DNA of 64,000 bases. Origin: Marinifilum caeruleilacunae. GTDB lineage: Bacteria; Bacteroidota; Bacteroidia; Bacteroidales; Marinifilaceae. Each line of letters begins with the position of its first letter. Positions within the stretch are counted from its first letter, which is position 1. Positions 18,518 through 25,995 of the stretch are shown here, in pieces. The notes beneath the pieces were generated by a model that searched no databases, was not told where the DNA came from, and worked only from the letters and a program-made list of their open reading frames with translations. The stretch covers positions 124,001-188,000 of the forward strand of contig NZ_RZNH01000003.1 of NCBI RefSeq assembly GCF_013141825.1, read 5' to 3'. The position numbers and the translations under genes are program-made.

Positions 18518-19792
18518 ATGCTAAGCCTAAAATATTTACAGGAAAACCAGGAAGAAGCCATTAAGGCTTTAGAGATCAAAAATTTTGATGCCAAAGAAAT
18601 CATCGGAAAAATTATTGGTCTTGATGAGAATAGAAAAGCTACCCAAGCTGAACAAGATGCTATGCAGGCTGAAATGAACAGTTTATCGAAAGAGATTGGT
18701 ATGCTTTTTAAAAGTGGAAAGGCTGAAGAAGCCAATGCTGCAAAAGCAAAAACAGGTGAGTTGAAAAACGCCATTGCAGAATTGAGTTCGAAGCAAAGTT
18801 CCATTGTTGAAGAATTAAACGATTTGCTTTTGCAAATTCCTAACATTCCTCACTCATCGGTTCCTGCAGGTAAAGGCGAAGAGGATAATGTGATTGAAAA
18901 AACTGTTGGTGAAGCTCCAGCTTTGGCTCCAGGTTCAGTTCCACACTGGGAATTGGCAAAAAAATACAATCTGATCGATTTCGATTTAGGGGTGAAAATT
19001 ACTGGCGCAGGTTTCCCATTGTATCGTGGAAAGGGAGCAATTCTTCAGAGAGCATTAATCAATTTCTTCCTTGATGAAAACCGCAAAGCGGGTTACGAAG
19101 AAGTTATTCCTCCATTGGTGGTGAACGAAGATTCTGGTTATGGTACAGGTCAGTTGCCTGATAAGGAAGGGCAAATGTATCATGTAACGGAAGACAACTT
19201 GTATTTGATTCCAACAGCCGAGGTTCCGGTAACCAATATTTACCGCGATGTAATTCTTAAGGGAGAAGAATTCCCAGTTAAGAATACCGCTTATTCGGCT
19301 TGTTTCAGAAGAGAAGCAGGATCGTACGGTAAAGATGTAAGAGGTTTGAACCGCCTACACCAATTCGATAAGGTAGAGATTGTACAATTGCAGCACCCTG
19401 AAAAATCATATGAAACGCTTGATGAAATGGTGAAGCATGTTGAAGGAATTATTCAGAAGCTTGAATTGCCGTACCGTCTATTGCGTTTATGTGGTGGCGA
19501 TACAAGTTTTACAGCTGCTTTAACTTTTGATTTTGAAGTGTACTCTGCAGCCCAAGACAAGTGGTTAGAGGTAAGTTCTGTTTCCAACTTTGAATCGTAC
19601 CAGGCAAACCGCCTAAAACTTAGATTCAAAGACAAGGATATGAAGAAGCCTCAATTGGCTCACACCTTAAATGGTAGTGCATTGGCATTGCCAAGAATCG
19701 TTGCTGCTTTATTGGAAAATCATCAAACCCCGGAAGGAATCAAAATTCCAAAAGCATTGGTTCCATACACAGGATTCGATATGATCGATTAA
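18518..19792 (+). CDS. serS: Serine--tRNA ligase
   Basis: 424 residues. The N-terminal long coiled-coil arm (about 1-110) contacts the tRNA-Ser variable arm. The class II catalytic core shows motif 2 (AYSACFRREAGSYGKDVRGLNRLHQFDKVE, about 265-293) and motif 3 (LNGSALALPRIVAALLENHQ, about 388-407). It charges serine onto tRNA-Ser in the cytoplasm. It is a single-gene unit between two terminators. Confidence 0.98.
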   Translation: MLSLKYLQENQEEAIKALEIKNFDAKEIIGKIIGLDENRKATQAEQDAMQAEMNSLSKEIGMLFKSGKAEEANAAKAKTGELKNAIAELSSKQSSIVEELNDLLLQIPNIPHSSVPAGKGEEDNVIEKTVGEAPALAPGSVPHWELAKKYNLIDFDLGVKITGAGFPLYRGKGAILQRALINFFLDENRKAGYEEVIPPLVVNEDSGYGTGQLPDKEGQMYHVTEDNLYLIPTAEVPVTNIYRDVILKGEEFPVKNTAYSACFRREAGSYGKDVRGLNRLHQFDKVEIVQLQHPEKSYETLDEMVKHVEGIIQKLELPYRLLRLCGGDTSFTAALTFDFEVYSAAQDKWLEVSSVSNFESYQANRLKLRFKDKDMKKPQLAHTLNGSALALPRIVAALLENHQTPEGIKIPKALVPYTGFDMID

Positions 19793-19814
19793 ATCAATAT
19801 TCAAAATATTTGTC

Positions 19815-19848
19815 AAAGCCCGAACATTAAAGTCGGGCTTTTTTTTAT
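19815..19848 (+). terminator. Terminator after serS
   Basis: AAAGCCCGA (19815-19823) pairs with TCGGGCTTT (19833-19841), followed by a T-run. Confidence 0.9.
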
Positions 19849-19880
19849 TTTTATGGTGGCGAATCCTTAAATATTACATT

Positions 19881-21698
19881 TTGAAAAAGATACTTACAAG
19901 CTTATTACTGATTTCTCTGATATCCGGAACGCTTTCTGTTTTCGGACAATTGAACATTCAATCGGGAAGTTCATTGGCCTTTAAATATTTTCGTGATAAA
20001 GAATACAAACCTGCTTCTACTCTTTTTTATGATTTGTATGATGTTACAAAATCAAAAACCTATTACAATTATTATATCGATTGTTTGCTGGCGCTTGAAG
20101 AGTTTAAAGACGCAGAAAGTTTTGTAAAGAAGCAGATTCGAAAAAATCCGAATGACAATAGTTTTCTAATCAGCCTGGGATATGTGTATAAAAAGTGGAA
20201 CCAAGAGGAACAAGCAGTCCTTCAATTCAACAAAGCAATTGAAAAATTAAAACCCATTAAGGTAGATATTAACAATGCTGCCAACGCCTTTATCGCAAAG
20301 CGCGAATACGATTTTGCTGCCAAGGTGTATCAAAAAGGCCGCGAACTATTACAACAGCCTCATCTTTATCATCTCGAATTGGGTAATATTTATCTCTACC
20401 AGAGAGATTTTGAGAAAATGCTTGCCGAATTCCTGATTGCAGTTTCTATCGATCCCACAAAAGTAAGCACGGTTCAAAACCGTCTGCAATCAGCATTAAA
20501 TCAAGATATCGATTCAAGCCTCGACCCCATAATTCGAAATCAGCTCCTGAATAAAATGCGTACCGAACCCGACAATTTTGCCTTAAAGGAATTGTTGCAG
20601 TGGTATTTTATGCAGAAAAAGCAGTTTCAGCCGGCATTAGCGCAGGCCAGATCAATCGATTTGATTAAAAAAGAAGATGGTTTCAGATTGATGACATTGG
20701 GATTCACCGCCAGAACCAATAAAGATTTCGAAACAGCTATTGAAGCCTTTCAGCTGGTGATTGATAAAGGTCCGGAAGTTTCCAACTTTCTAAGAGCGAA
20801 AATTGAGCTTTTGGAAACCAATTATTTGCAGTTACAAGAAAGCAAAACTGCCAAGCAGGAAGATTGGCAAAAACTGGCCACTGACTACGATTCATTCCTA
20901 AACAAGGAGAAAAACATTGGGCAAACCAGCAAGGCTATTGTGCGATATTCGCATATCTTATCGGCTTATTTAAATCAAAGCGACAAGGCCATCGAAAAGC
21001 TGGAAGCTGTGCTAAAAGTTCGCAGTATTCATCCGCAATACAAGTCGGAAATTAAAATGGAGCTAGCCGATATTAAATTGTTTGCCGATGAAAAATGGGA
21101 TGCCATTCTGCTCTATTCTCAATTGGAAAAAGCGAATAAAAACAATACCATTGGTTTCGAAGCAAAATTTAAAAAAGCAAAGGTTTCTTATTATATGGGC
21201 GAATTAAAATGGGCTAAAGCTCAGCTGGATGCTTTAAAAGGAAGTACATCGAAATTAATTGCCAACGATGCCATTGCCCTTTCTCAATTAATTAACGACA
21301 ATACAACCCTGGATACGAGCTATACAGCAATGAAAACCTATGCTGAAGCAGATTTCCTGCTCTACCAAAAAAAGGAAGAAGCAGCACTCAATAAATTGGA
21401 TGAACTGATTAGAAATCAACCAGCACACAGCTTAATTGACGAAGTGTACCTGAAAAAGTATGAGATATACTATCAGCAAAATCAACTGGAAAAAGCTTTG
21501 GAAAACCTTGAAAAGATCATTAACGATCACCCCTGGGATTCGCTAGCCGATAAAGCCTTATTCAAAAAAGGTGAATTATTGGAAAAAATGCAAAATGCAA
21601 GTGCTGCCATGGACTGTTACAAATCGATAATAACAGATTATCCAGACAGTATTTTTTCGGTTGAAGCAAGGCAAAAACTGAATGCACTGCGTCAGTAA
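19881..21698 (+). CDS. Periplasmic tetratricopeptide-repeat protein
   Basis: 605 residues from a TTG start at 19881; no in-frame ATG precedes the signal peptide. A Sec signal (ILTSLLLISLISGTLSVFG) ends near residue 23. The mature protein is a chain of TPR-like helical hairpins, clearest at the C-terminus (EKALENLEKIINDHPWDSLADKALFKKGELLEKM and the next unit), with weaker repeats in the middle. TPR proteins act as scaffolds; no partner is evident from the neighbours. Function unknown. Confidence 0.8.
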   Translation: MKKILTSLLLISLISGTLSVFGQLNIQSGSSLAFKYFRDKEYKPASTLFYDLYDVTKSKTYYNYYIDCLLALEEFKDAESFVKKQIRKNPNDNSFLISLGYVYKKWNQEEQAVLQFNKAIEKLKPIKVDINNAANAFIAKREYDFAAKVYQKGRELLQQPHLYHLELGNIYLYQRDFEKMLAEFLIAVSIDPTKVSTVQNRLQSALNQDIDSSLDPIIRNQLLNKMRTEPDNFALKELLQWYFMQKKQFQPALAQARSIDLIKKEDGFRLMTLGFTARTNKDFETAIEAFQLVIDKGPEVSNFLRAKIELLETNYLQLQESKTAKQEDWQKLATDYDSFLNKEKNIGQTSKAIVRYSHILSAYLNQSDKAIEKLEAVLKVRSIHPQYKSEIKMELADIKLFADEKWDAILLYSQLEKANKNNTIGFEAKFKKAKVSYYMGELKWAKAQLDALKGSTSKLIANDAIALSQLINDNTTLDTSYTAMKTYAEADFLLYQKKEEAALNKLDELIRNQPAHSLIDEVYLKKYEIYYQQNQLEKALENLEKIINDHPWDSLADKALFKKGELLEKMQNASAAMDCYKSIITDYPDSIFSVEARQKLNALRQ

Positions 21699-21797
21699 TT
21701 GATTGAAAATCACAAGCGAAAATGATATGAATCCACGTCAATATTCATAACTTTAAATGGGTAAGCAAGAATATAAAAGCTGAACTACTTTTATGAG

Positions 21798-21828
21798 TTT
21801 GCGACATCTGTGGATTTTCATACTTTTG
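21798..21828 (+). promoter_or_regulatory. Bacteroidota-type promoter for the DUF4286-DMT-ruvC unit
   Basis: TTTG at 21798-21801, a 19-bp gap and TACTTTTG at 21821-21828. The predicted transcript begins near 21835, which rules out the in-frame ATG at 21810 as start of the next gene. Confidence 0.72.
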
Positions 21829-21851
21829 CCCCACTTAAAAAACGTAAGACT

Positions 21852-22154
21852 ATGTTATTATACAATACAAGCTATTTATTCGATCAGGAACTGGAAAAAG
21901 AATTTGTTGAATGGATGAAGATCAAATTTATTCCACTTTTAAAGGAAACAGGAACTTTTTCGAAGAGTTATTTCTGTAAGGTGATGGTTGCACAGGAAGA
22001 TGGAGGCTTAACTTATTCTTTACAACTTTTATTCAATACTCCTGAGCAACTTGAAAAGTACATCAATAGTTTTGAGCCTAGAACCAAGGCAGTTTTTGGT
22101 GCAAGGTTCCAAAACCAGGTTATCAGCTTTTCATCACTTTTACAGGAAGTTTAA
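21852..22154 (+). CDS. DUF4286 family protein
   Basis: 100 residues from ATG 21852, chosen because the promoter lies over the upstream alternative start. It begins MLLYNTSYLFDQELEKEFVEWMK and shows the family pattern of an alpha/beta (ferredoxin-like) small protein with FCKVMVAQEDGGLTYSLQLLF. The family is common in Bacteroidota and has no known function. It is followed by the DMT permease and ruvC in one apparent operon. Confidence 0.85.
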   Translation: MLLYNTSYLFDQELEKEFVEWMKIKFIPLLKETGTFSKSYFCKVMVAQEDGGLTYSLQLLFNTPEQLEKYINSFEPRTKAVFGARFQNQVISFSSLLQEV

Positions 22155-22164
22155 AGCCGTTTCA

Positions 22165-23058
22165 TTGACAAAGCAAACAAGAGCATACACATACGCTTTA
22201 TTGGCAATTTTATGCTGGTCTACCGTGGCAACAGCATTTAAAATTGCGCTAAATGGCATGGACTTTTTGCACTTGTTATTGATCTCATCGGGAACCGCAC
22301 TGCTTTTTCTTTCGGTGATCCTAATCCTGAAAAAGCAATTCACACAAAGTTTTTCGGTGAGCAGGAAGCATTACCTTAGTTCTGCAATATTAGGATTTCT
22401 GAACCCATTCCTGTACTATTTGGTACTACTGAAAGCCTATGCCATTTTGCCGGCCCAATTTGCCATGAGCCTGAATTACATTTGGCCCATTACACTGGTA
22501 TTGCTTTCTATTCCGCTTTTAAAACAGAAAATTGGCCTTAGAAGCATTCTTTGCATCCTGCTTAGTTTTTGCGGCGTAATTGTGATTGCCAACAAGGGTT
22601 CTCTTGCTTCTATCGAAACACCCAATCCATTTGGGGTTGTATTGGCCATAGGTAGTTCCATTTTCTGGGCCTTGTACTGGATTTATAATGTAAAAGACAA
22701 GAGAAAGGAAGTGGCAAAACTGTTTCTGAATTTCATTTTTGGATTTATATACATTGCCATTACCATTGCCCTGTTTTCGAAATTTACCCTTCCAGATTCC
22801 AAATCTTTCCTGGCAGGAATTTATATTGGAATTGTTGAATGTGGAATTGCATATGTACTTTGGCTTAAAGCGATGAAATTAAGCAGCTCAACCGACAAAA
22901 TTGGACACCTGGTTTTCCTGAGCCCATTTGTTTCGCTGATTTTTATTCACCTGATTCTCGGAGAATCTATCTATCTTAGTACACTGGCAGGATTGATCCT
23001 GATTATCGCAGGAATTGTGCTGCAAAAACTCATTCAAAAATCCAATTCAATTGAGTAA
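22165..23058 (+). CDS. DMT superfamily (EamA) permease
   Basis: About 297 residues from a TTG at 22165, 10 bases after the DUF4286 stop. An in-frame upstream ATG (22051) would overlap that gene by 100 bases and add a non-hydrophobic, unconserved stretch, so it is unlikely. Ten helices form two EamA repeats; the first starts TYALLAILCWSTVATAFKIAL. Such carriers export amino acids or other metabolites; the substrate cannot be told from sequence. Its last bases overlap the likely ruvC start. Confidence 0.85.
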   Translation: MTKQTRAYTYALLAILCWSTVATAFKIALNGMDFLHLLLISSGTALLFLSVILILKKQFTQSFSVSRKHYLSSAILGFLNPFLYYLVLLKAYAILPAQFAMSLNYIWPITLVLLSIPLLKQKIGLRSILCILLSFCGVIVIANKGSLASIETPNPFGVVLAIGSSIFWALYWIYNVKDKRKEVAKLFLNFIFGFIYIAITIALFSKFTLPDSKSFLAGIYIGIVECGIAYVLWLKAMKLSSSTDKIGHLVFLSPFVSLIFIHLILGESIYLSTLAGLILIIAGIVLQKLIQKSNSIE

Positions 23059-23605
23059 CGACAGAATTATTATGGGAATTGATCCGGGAACCAATTTAAT
23101 GGGATACGGATTGATTAGAGTGGTAAACAAAAAACCGGAAATTTTGGTTTCGGGCGTGCTTGACTTAAAGAAAATTGACGATCCCTACATCAAACTTCAA
23201 AAGATCTTTCAGCGCACCCTACAGGTAATCGATGAGTATCATCCCGATGAACTGGCCATTGAATCCCAGTTTTTTGGTAAGAACATACAGTCGATGCTGA
23301 AACTTGGTCGTGCACAAGGAGTTGCCATTGCCGCTGCATTACAGAGAAATATTCCCATTTTCGAATATGCTCCGCGAAAAATTAAACTGGCCATTACGGG
23401 TACAGGAACGGCTTCTAAAGAACAGTTGGCTGTCATCCTTCAGCGCTACTTTAAGATGAAAGATTTTCCTCAAAATCCCGATGAATCGGATGCTATTGCT
23501 ATCGCACTTTGCCATTTCTTCCAGGATAATGCATTGGTCACTGCAAAAAAATCCAGCTCATGGGCCGATTTTATAAAGAACAATCCCAACAGGATTAAAA
23601 AGTAA
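23051..23605 (+). CDS. ruvC: Crossover junction endodeoxyribonuclease RuvC
   Basis: The family core starts at RIIMGIDPGTNLMGYGL. I favour a TTG start at 23051 (MSNDRIIMGIDPGT), because many homologues have a few residues before RII; ATG at 23072 is the alternative. The catalytic acids are the Asp of GIDPGT, the Glu of AIESQFFGKN, and the Asp pair of NPDESDAIAIALCH. RuvC resolves Holliday junctions with RuvAB. The short overlap with the preceding permease gene suggests coupling. Confidence 0.94.
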   Translation: MSNDRIIMGIDPGTNLMGYGLIRVVNKKPEILVSGVLDLKKIDDPYIKLQKIFQRTLQVIDEYHPDELAIESQFFGKNIQSMLKLGRAQGVAIAAALQRNIPIFEYAPRKIKLAITGTGTASKEQLAVILQRYFKMKDFPQNPDESDAIAIALCHFFQDNALVTAKKSSSWADFIKNNPNRIKK

Positions 23606-23631
23606 ATTTCTTGTAAAATACAGATACAAAA

Positions 23632-23654
23632 AAAGCCGCTCATCAAGCGGCTTT
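23632..23654. terminator. Bidirectional terminator between ruvC and the HIT gene
   Basis: The stem AAAGCCGCT/AGCGGCTTT with loop CATCA. A long A-run on the left gives a T-run for minus-strand transcripts. Confidence 0.85.
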
Positions 23655-23677
23655 GTTATATATGCTATGAGATACTC

Positions 23678-24073
23678 TTATTCCAAATTTTTACGGATTG
23701 CCTCAGCAACTTCTGCCAATTCTTCCTGACTTGGTGATAATTTCGGACTTTCGAAATTCAAATCACCAATACGATTTAATGGTACCAGGTGGATATGCGT
23801 ATGCGGAACTTCCAAACCAATAACGGCAACTCCAACTCTTTTACATTCCACACTTTTATCAATTGCTTTTGCAATTTTCTTTGCGAAAAGGTTTAAACCG
23901 GCCAATACATCATCTTCCAAATCGAAAATGTAATCCACTTCCTGTTTTGGAATCACCAAAGTATGACCTTTAGCCAATGGACTAATATCCAAAAAGGCAA
24001 AATACTTATCGTCTTCAGCAATTTTGTGGCAAGGAATCTCGCCCTGTACTATTTTTGTGAAAATTGAAGCCAT
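23678..24073 (-). CDS. HIT family hydrolase
   Basis: 131 residues. The histidine triad reads PHTHIHLVPL near residues 96-105, with the N-terminal C-x-I-A-E-D-like pattern (IPCHKIAEDDKYFAFLDISPLAKGHTLVIPK). HIT proteins hydrolyse nucleotide phosphoramidates or related compounds. It sits 36 bases after greA on the same strand and probably shares its transcript. Confidence 0.93.
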   Translation of the reverse strand: MASIFTKIVQGEIPCHKIAEDDKYFAFLDISPLAKGHTLVIPKQEVDYIFDLEDDVLAGLNLFAKKIAKAIDKSVECKRVGVAVIGLEVPHTHIHLVPLNRIGDLNFESPKLSPSQEELAEVAEAIRKNLE

Positions 24074-24109
24074 TTATTCTTGTTTTACGAAGTTTCCTTT
24101 TTTGTTCTA

Positions 24110-24583
24110 TTAGATAGAGATTTCGATAATTTCGAAAGGAATAATTCCGTTAGGAACCTGGATATCTACAATATCACCCACTTCCTTACCAATCAAACCT
24201 TTTGCAATTGGGGTGTTGATTGAAAGTTTTCCTTTCTTAAAATCTGCTTCACTTTCCGATACCAAAGTGTAAGTCATAACAGCACCATTTTTCTGATTTT
24301 TAATGGTCACCTTATTCATCATCTGAACTTTTGAAGTATCGATTTTGGTTTCATCAATTACTCTACTGTTTGCAATTACTCCTCTTAACTGGGCAATTTT
24401 TGCTTCCAACAGTCCCTGAGCTTCTTTAGCAGCATCGTACTCAGCATTTTCCGACAAATCCCCCTTGTCGATTGCTTCTCCAATTTGTTTTGAAATTTTT
24501 GGACGCTCAATTGTTTCAAGCTGTTCCAATTCTTCTCTTAGTTTTTTTAAACCATCTGCTGTTACGTATGAATAACCAGACAT
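24110..24583 (-). CDS. greA: Transcription elongation factor GreA
   Basis: 157 residues. An N-terminal antiparallel coiled coil (about 10-75, including GDLSENAEYDAAKEAQ, the acidic tip that enters the RNA polymerase secondary channel) precedes a C-terminal FKBP-like domain with SINTPIAKGLIGKEVGD. It rescues backtracked polymerase by stimulating transcript cleavage. An AGGAGG Shine-Dalgarno sequence lies 7 bases before the ATG, which is uncommon in this phylum. Confidence 0.97.
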   Translation of the reverse strand: MSGYSYVTADGLKKLREELEQLETIERPKISKQIGEAIDKGDLSENAEYDAAKEAQGLLEAKIAQLRGVIANSRVIDETKIDTSKVQMMNKVTIKNQKNGAVMTYTLVSESEADFKKGKLSINTPIAKGLIGKEVGDIVDIQVPNGIIPFEIIEISI

Positions 24584-24759
24584 AATATCCTCCTATTTAT
24601 TTTTTCTTGATTTCTGAATTCCCAGATCGTAAACGACCTATAAAACAAAAAGAATCCCGAACACTCGGAACTCTTCAGAGATTCAAATATACAAAATTTA
24701 TATTTTATGCTCCTGTTCTATCCTATAACTGGGACTTATAAAAGTACTAAAAAATTAAA

Positions 24760-25227
24760 CTAATTGTACTTTCTATCTAAAATTTCCTTGTAAATTATTG
24801 CCTGACGCCAGTCAATCTCCTCTCTTTCTACTTCTTCCTCATCCTCTTCATCGCTGTACAGTTTCTTAAGGGCATCAAAAGAAGAAATTTTTCGCTCTTC
24901 GTTATACTCAATGCTCGTTTCAAGCGGATTTTTTTGTTCGGGTACCGAATCTAAAACCGTTTCTTTCTCTGCAAATATCTCCTCTTCTTCCTCTTCCCAT
25001 TCGGTTTCTTCCTGGTAAGGCTGTGGCGCAGGCTGTCCTAAAAGAGCTTCGAATACCGATTCGAAATCGCTTTCCTGCTTAGGAGGCTGTGGAGCTGTTT
25101 GCTCCGCCACTTCTCCATCGTCGGGTGGCGACATAGGAATTGGTTTCTTCTTCTTTTTTAAAGAGCTAAAAATACCTACAATGGCTGCTATAATCAGGTA
25201 AATTATATTTCCCCATCCGTCTTCCAT
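24760..25227 (-). CDS. Hypothetical single-pass membrane protein with acidic tail
   Basis: 155 residues. One N-terminal helix (WGNIIYLIIAAIVGIFSSL, about 5-23) is followed by a KKKKK stop-transfer cluster and a long Pro/Glu-rich, probably disordered cytoplasmic region. It ends in a short conserved-looking segment, WRQAIIYKEILDRKY. Similar proteins occur in Bacteroidota; I recognise no function. Confidence 0.65.
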   Translation of the reverse strand: MEDGWGNIIYLIIAAIVGIFSSLKKKKKPIPMSPPDDGEVAEQTAPQPPKQESDFESVFEALLGQPAPQPYQEETEWEEEEEEIFAEKETVLDSVPEQKNPLETSIEYNEERKISSFDALKKLYSDEEDEEEVEREEIDWRQAIIYKEILDRKYN

Positions 25228-25313
25228 GAGAGTTCTGATATTTAATTGTTAGATTTACACTTTGGCAATACTAAGCAGGCTTTTCCTGCGTTTAATAATG
25301 CAAACTATAAATT

Positions 25314-25793
25314 ATGTCAGTCAACAAATCAAATTTACTATATTTTTTCGTTTTCTTTTCATTGTGCCTAAGTATTTGTTCGTGCAGCTCCGATTCGGTT
25401 GATGTGAACGATATTGTTCCCTACAGAAAAATCGATGTGAGCTTAAATCTCGATTATCACAATGAATTGACCAATAATACCGCGCTTTACTTTAGCGATG
25501 TTTACGGACAAAGTGTGGGGTACAGAAACCATGGTATTATTGTATTCAGAGCCAACGACCAATATTACGCTTACGATGCCACCTGCACACACGATGTTGA
25601 GGCCGATGAACATGTTGAACTCAACGATCCGGATGATCCGGATGCATGGGAAGGTGTTGCAGTATGCCCGATTTGCGAAAGCGAATTTTTAATCCAGAAT
25701 GGAGCCTTTCCAATTAATGAATCTGTGGCCAAACATCCATTAAAATCATACAGAACCAGTAAATCTGGCAATATGCTTAGGATATACAACTAA
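25314..25793 (+). CDS. Rieske-like lipoprotein with CxH...CxxC ligand set
   Basis: 159 residues. The signal ends in a lipobox (CLSICSCSS, lipidated Cys near 22-24). A Rieske-type beta-sandwich follows. The first ligand pair is C91-T-H93, as in Rieske [2Fe-2S] proteins. The second is C118-P-I-C121, with Cys where Rieske proteins have His. The C-terminal GAFPINESVAKHPLKSYRT resembles the Rieske pattern NGxxxxGPxxxPLxxY. It may bind a [2Fe-2S] cluster with a three-Cys, one-His set, or another metal. It is monocistronic; an electron partner is not evident. Confidence 0.75.
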   Translation: MSVNKSNLLYFFVFFSLCLSICSCSSDSVDVNDIVPYRKIDVSLNLDYHNELTNNTALYFSDVYGQSVGYRNHGIIVFRANDQYYAYDATCTHDVEADEHVELNDPDDPDAWEGVAVCPICESEFLIQNGAFPINESVAKHPLKSYRTSKSGNMLRIYN

Positions 25794-25927
25794 TCAGTAT
25801 GTAAAAGGCACAAAAAAATTAGTCCCATTTGCAACAGAACTAATTTTGACATCATAAATATAACAAAATCAGGATACAAAGCAAATCGACGAAAGTTTTT
25901 CTGAATACATATTATTCAAAAAAAACC

Positions 25928-25957
25928 TTGACACAGTAAACAATAATGCATAATTTG
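25928..25957 (+). promoter_or_regulatory. Probable promoter of hppA
   Basis: TTG at 25928-25930, a 20-bp gap and TAATTTG at 25951-25957, one base short of the usual TAnnTTTG. It lies about 40 bases before the hppA start. Confidence 0.5.
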
Positions 25958-25995
25958 ATAGGAAATTCACCTATTCAAATTAATTTTTTAATCTT

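Noticed and set aside
21810-21851. Upstream ATG for DUF4286
   Set aside because: The -7 promoter box lies at 21821-21828, inside this stretch, so the codon would not be in the transcript.
22051-22164. Upstream ATG of the DMT permease
   Set aside because: It overlaps DUF4286 by 100 bases and the added residues are polar and unlike a first membrane helix; TTG at 22165 fits better.
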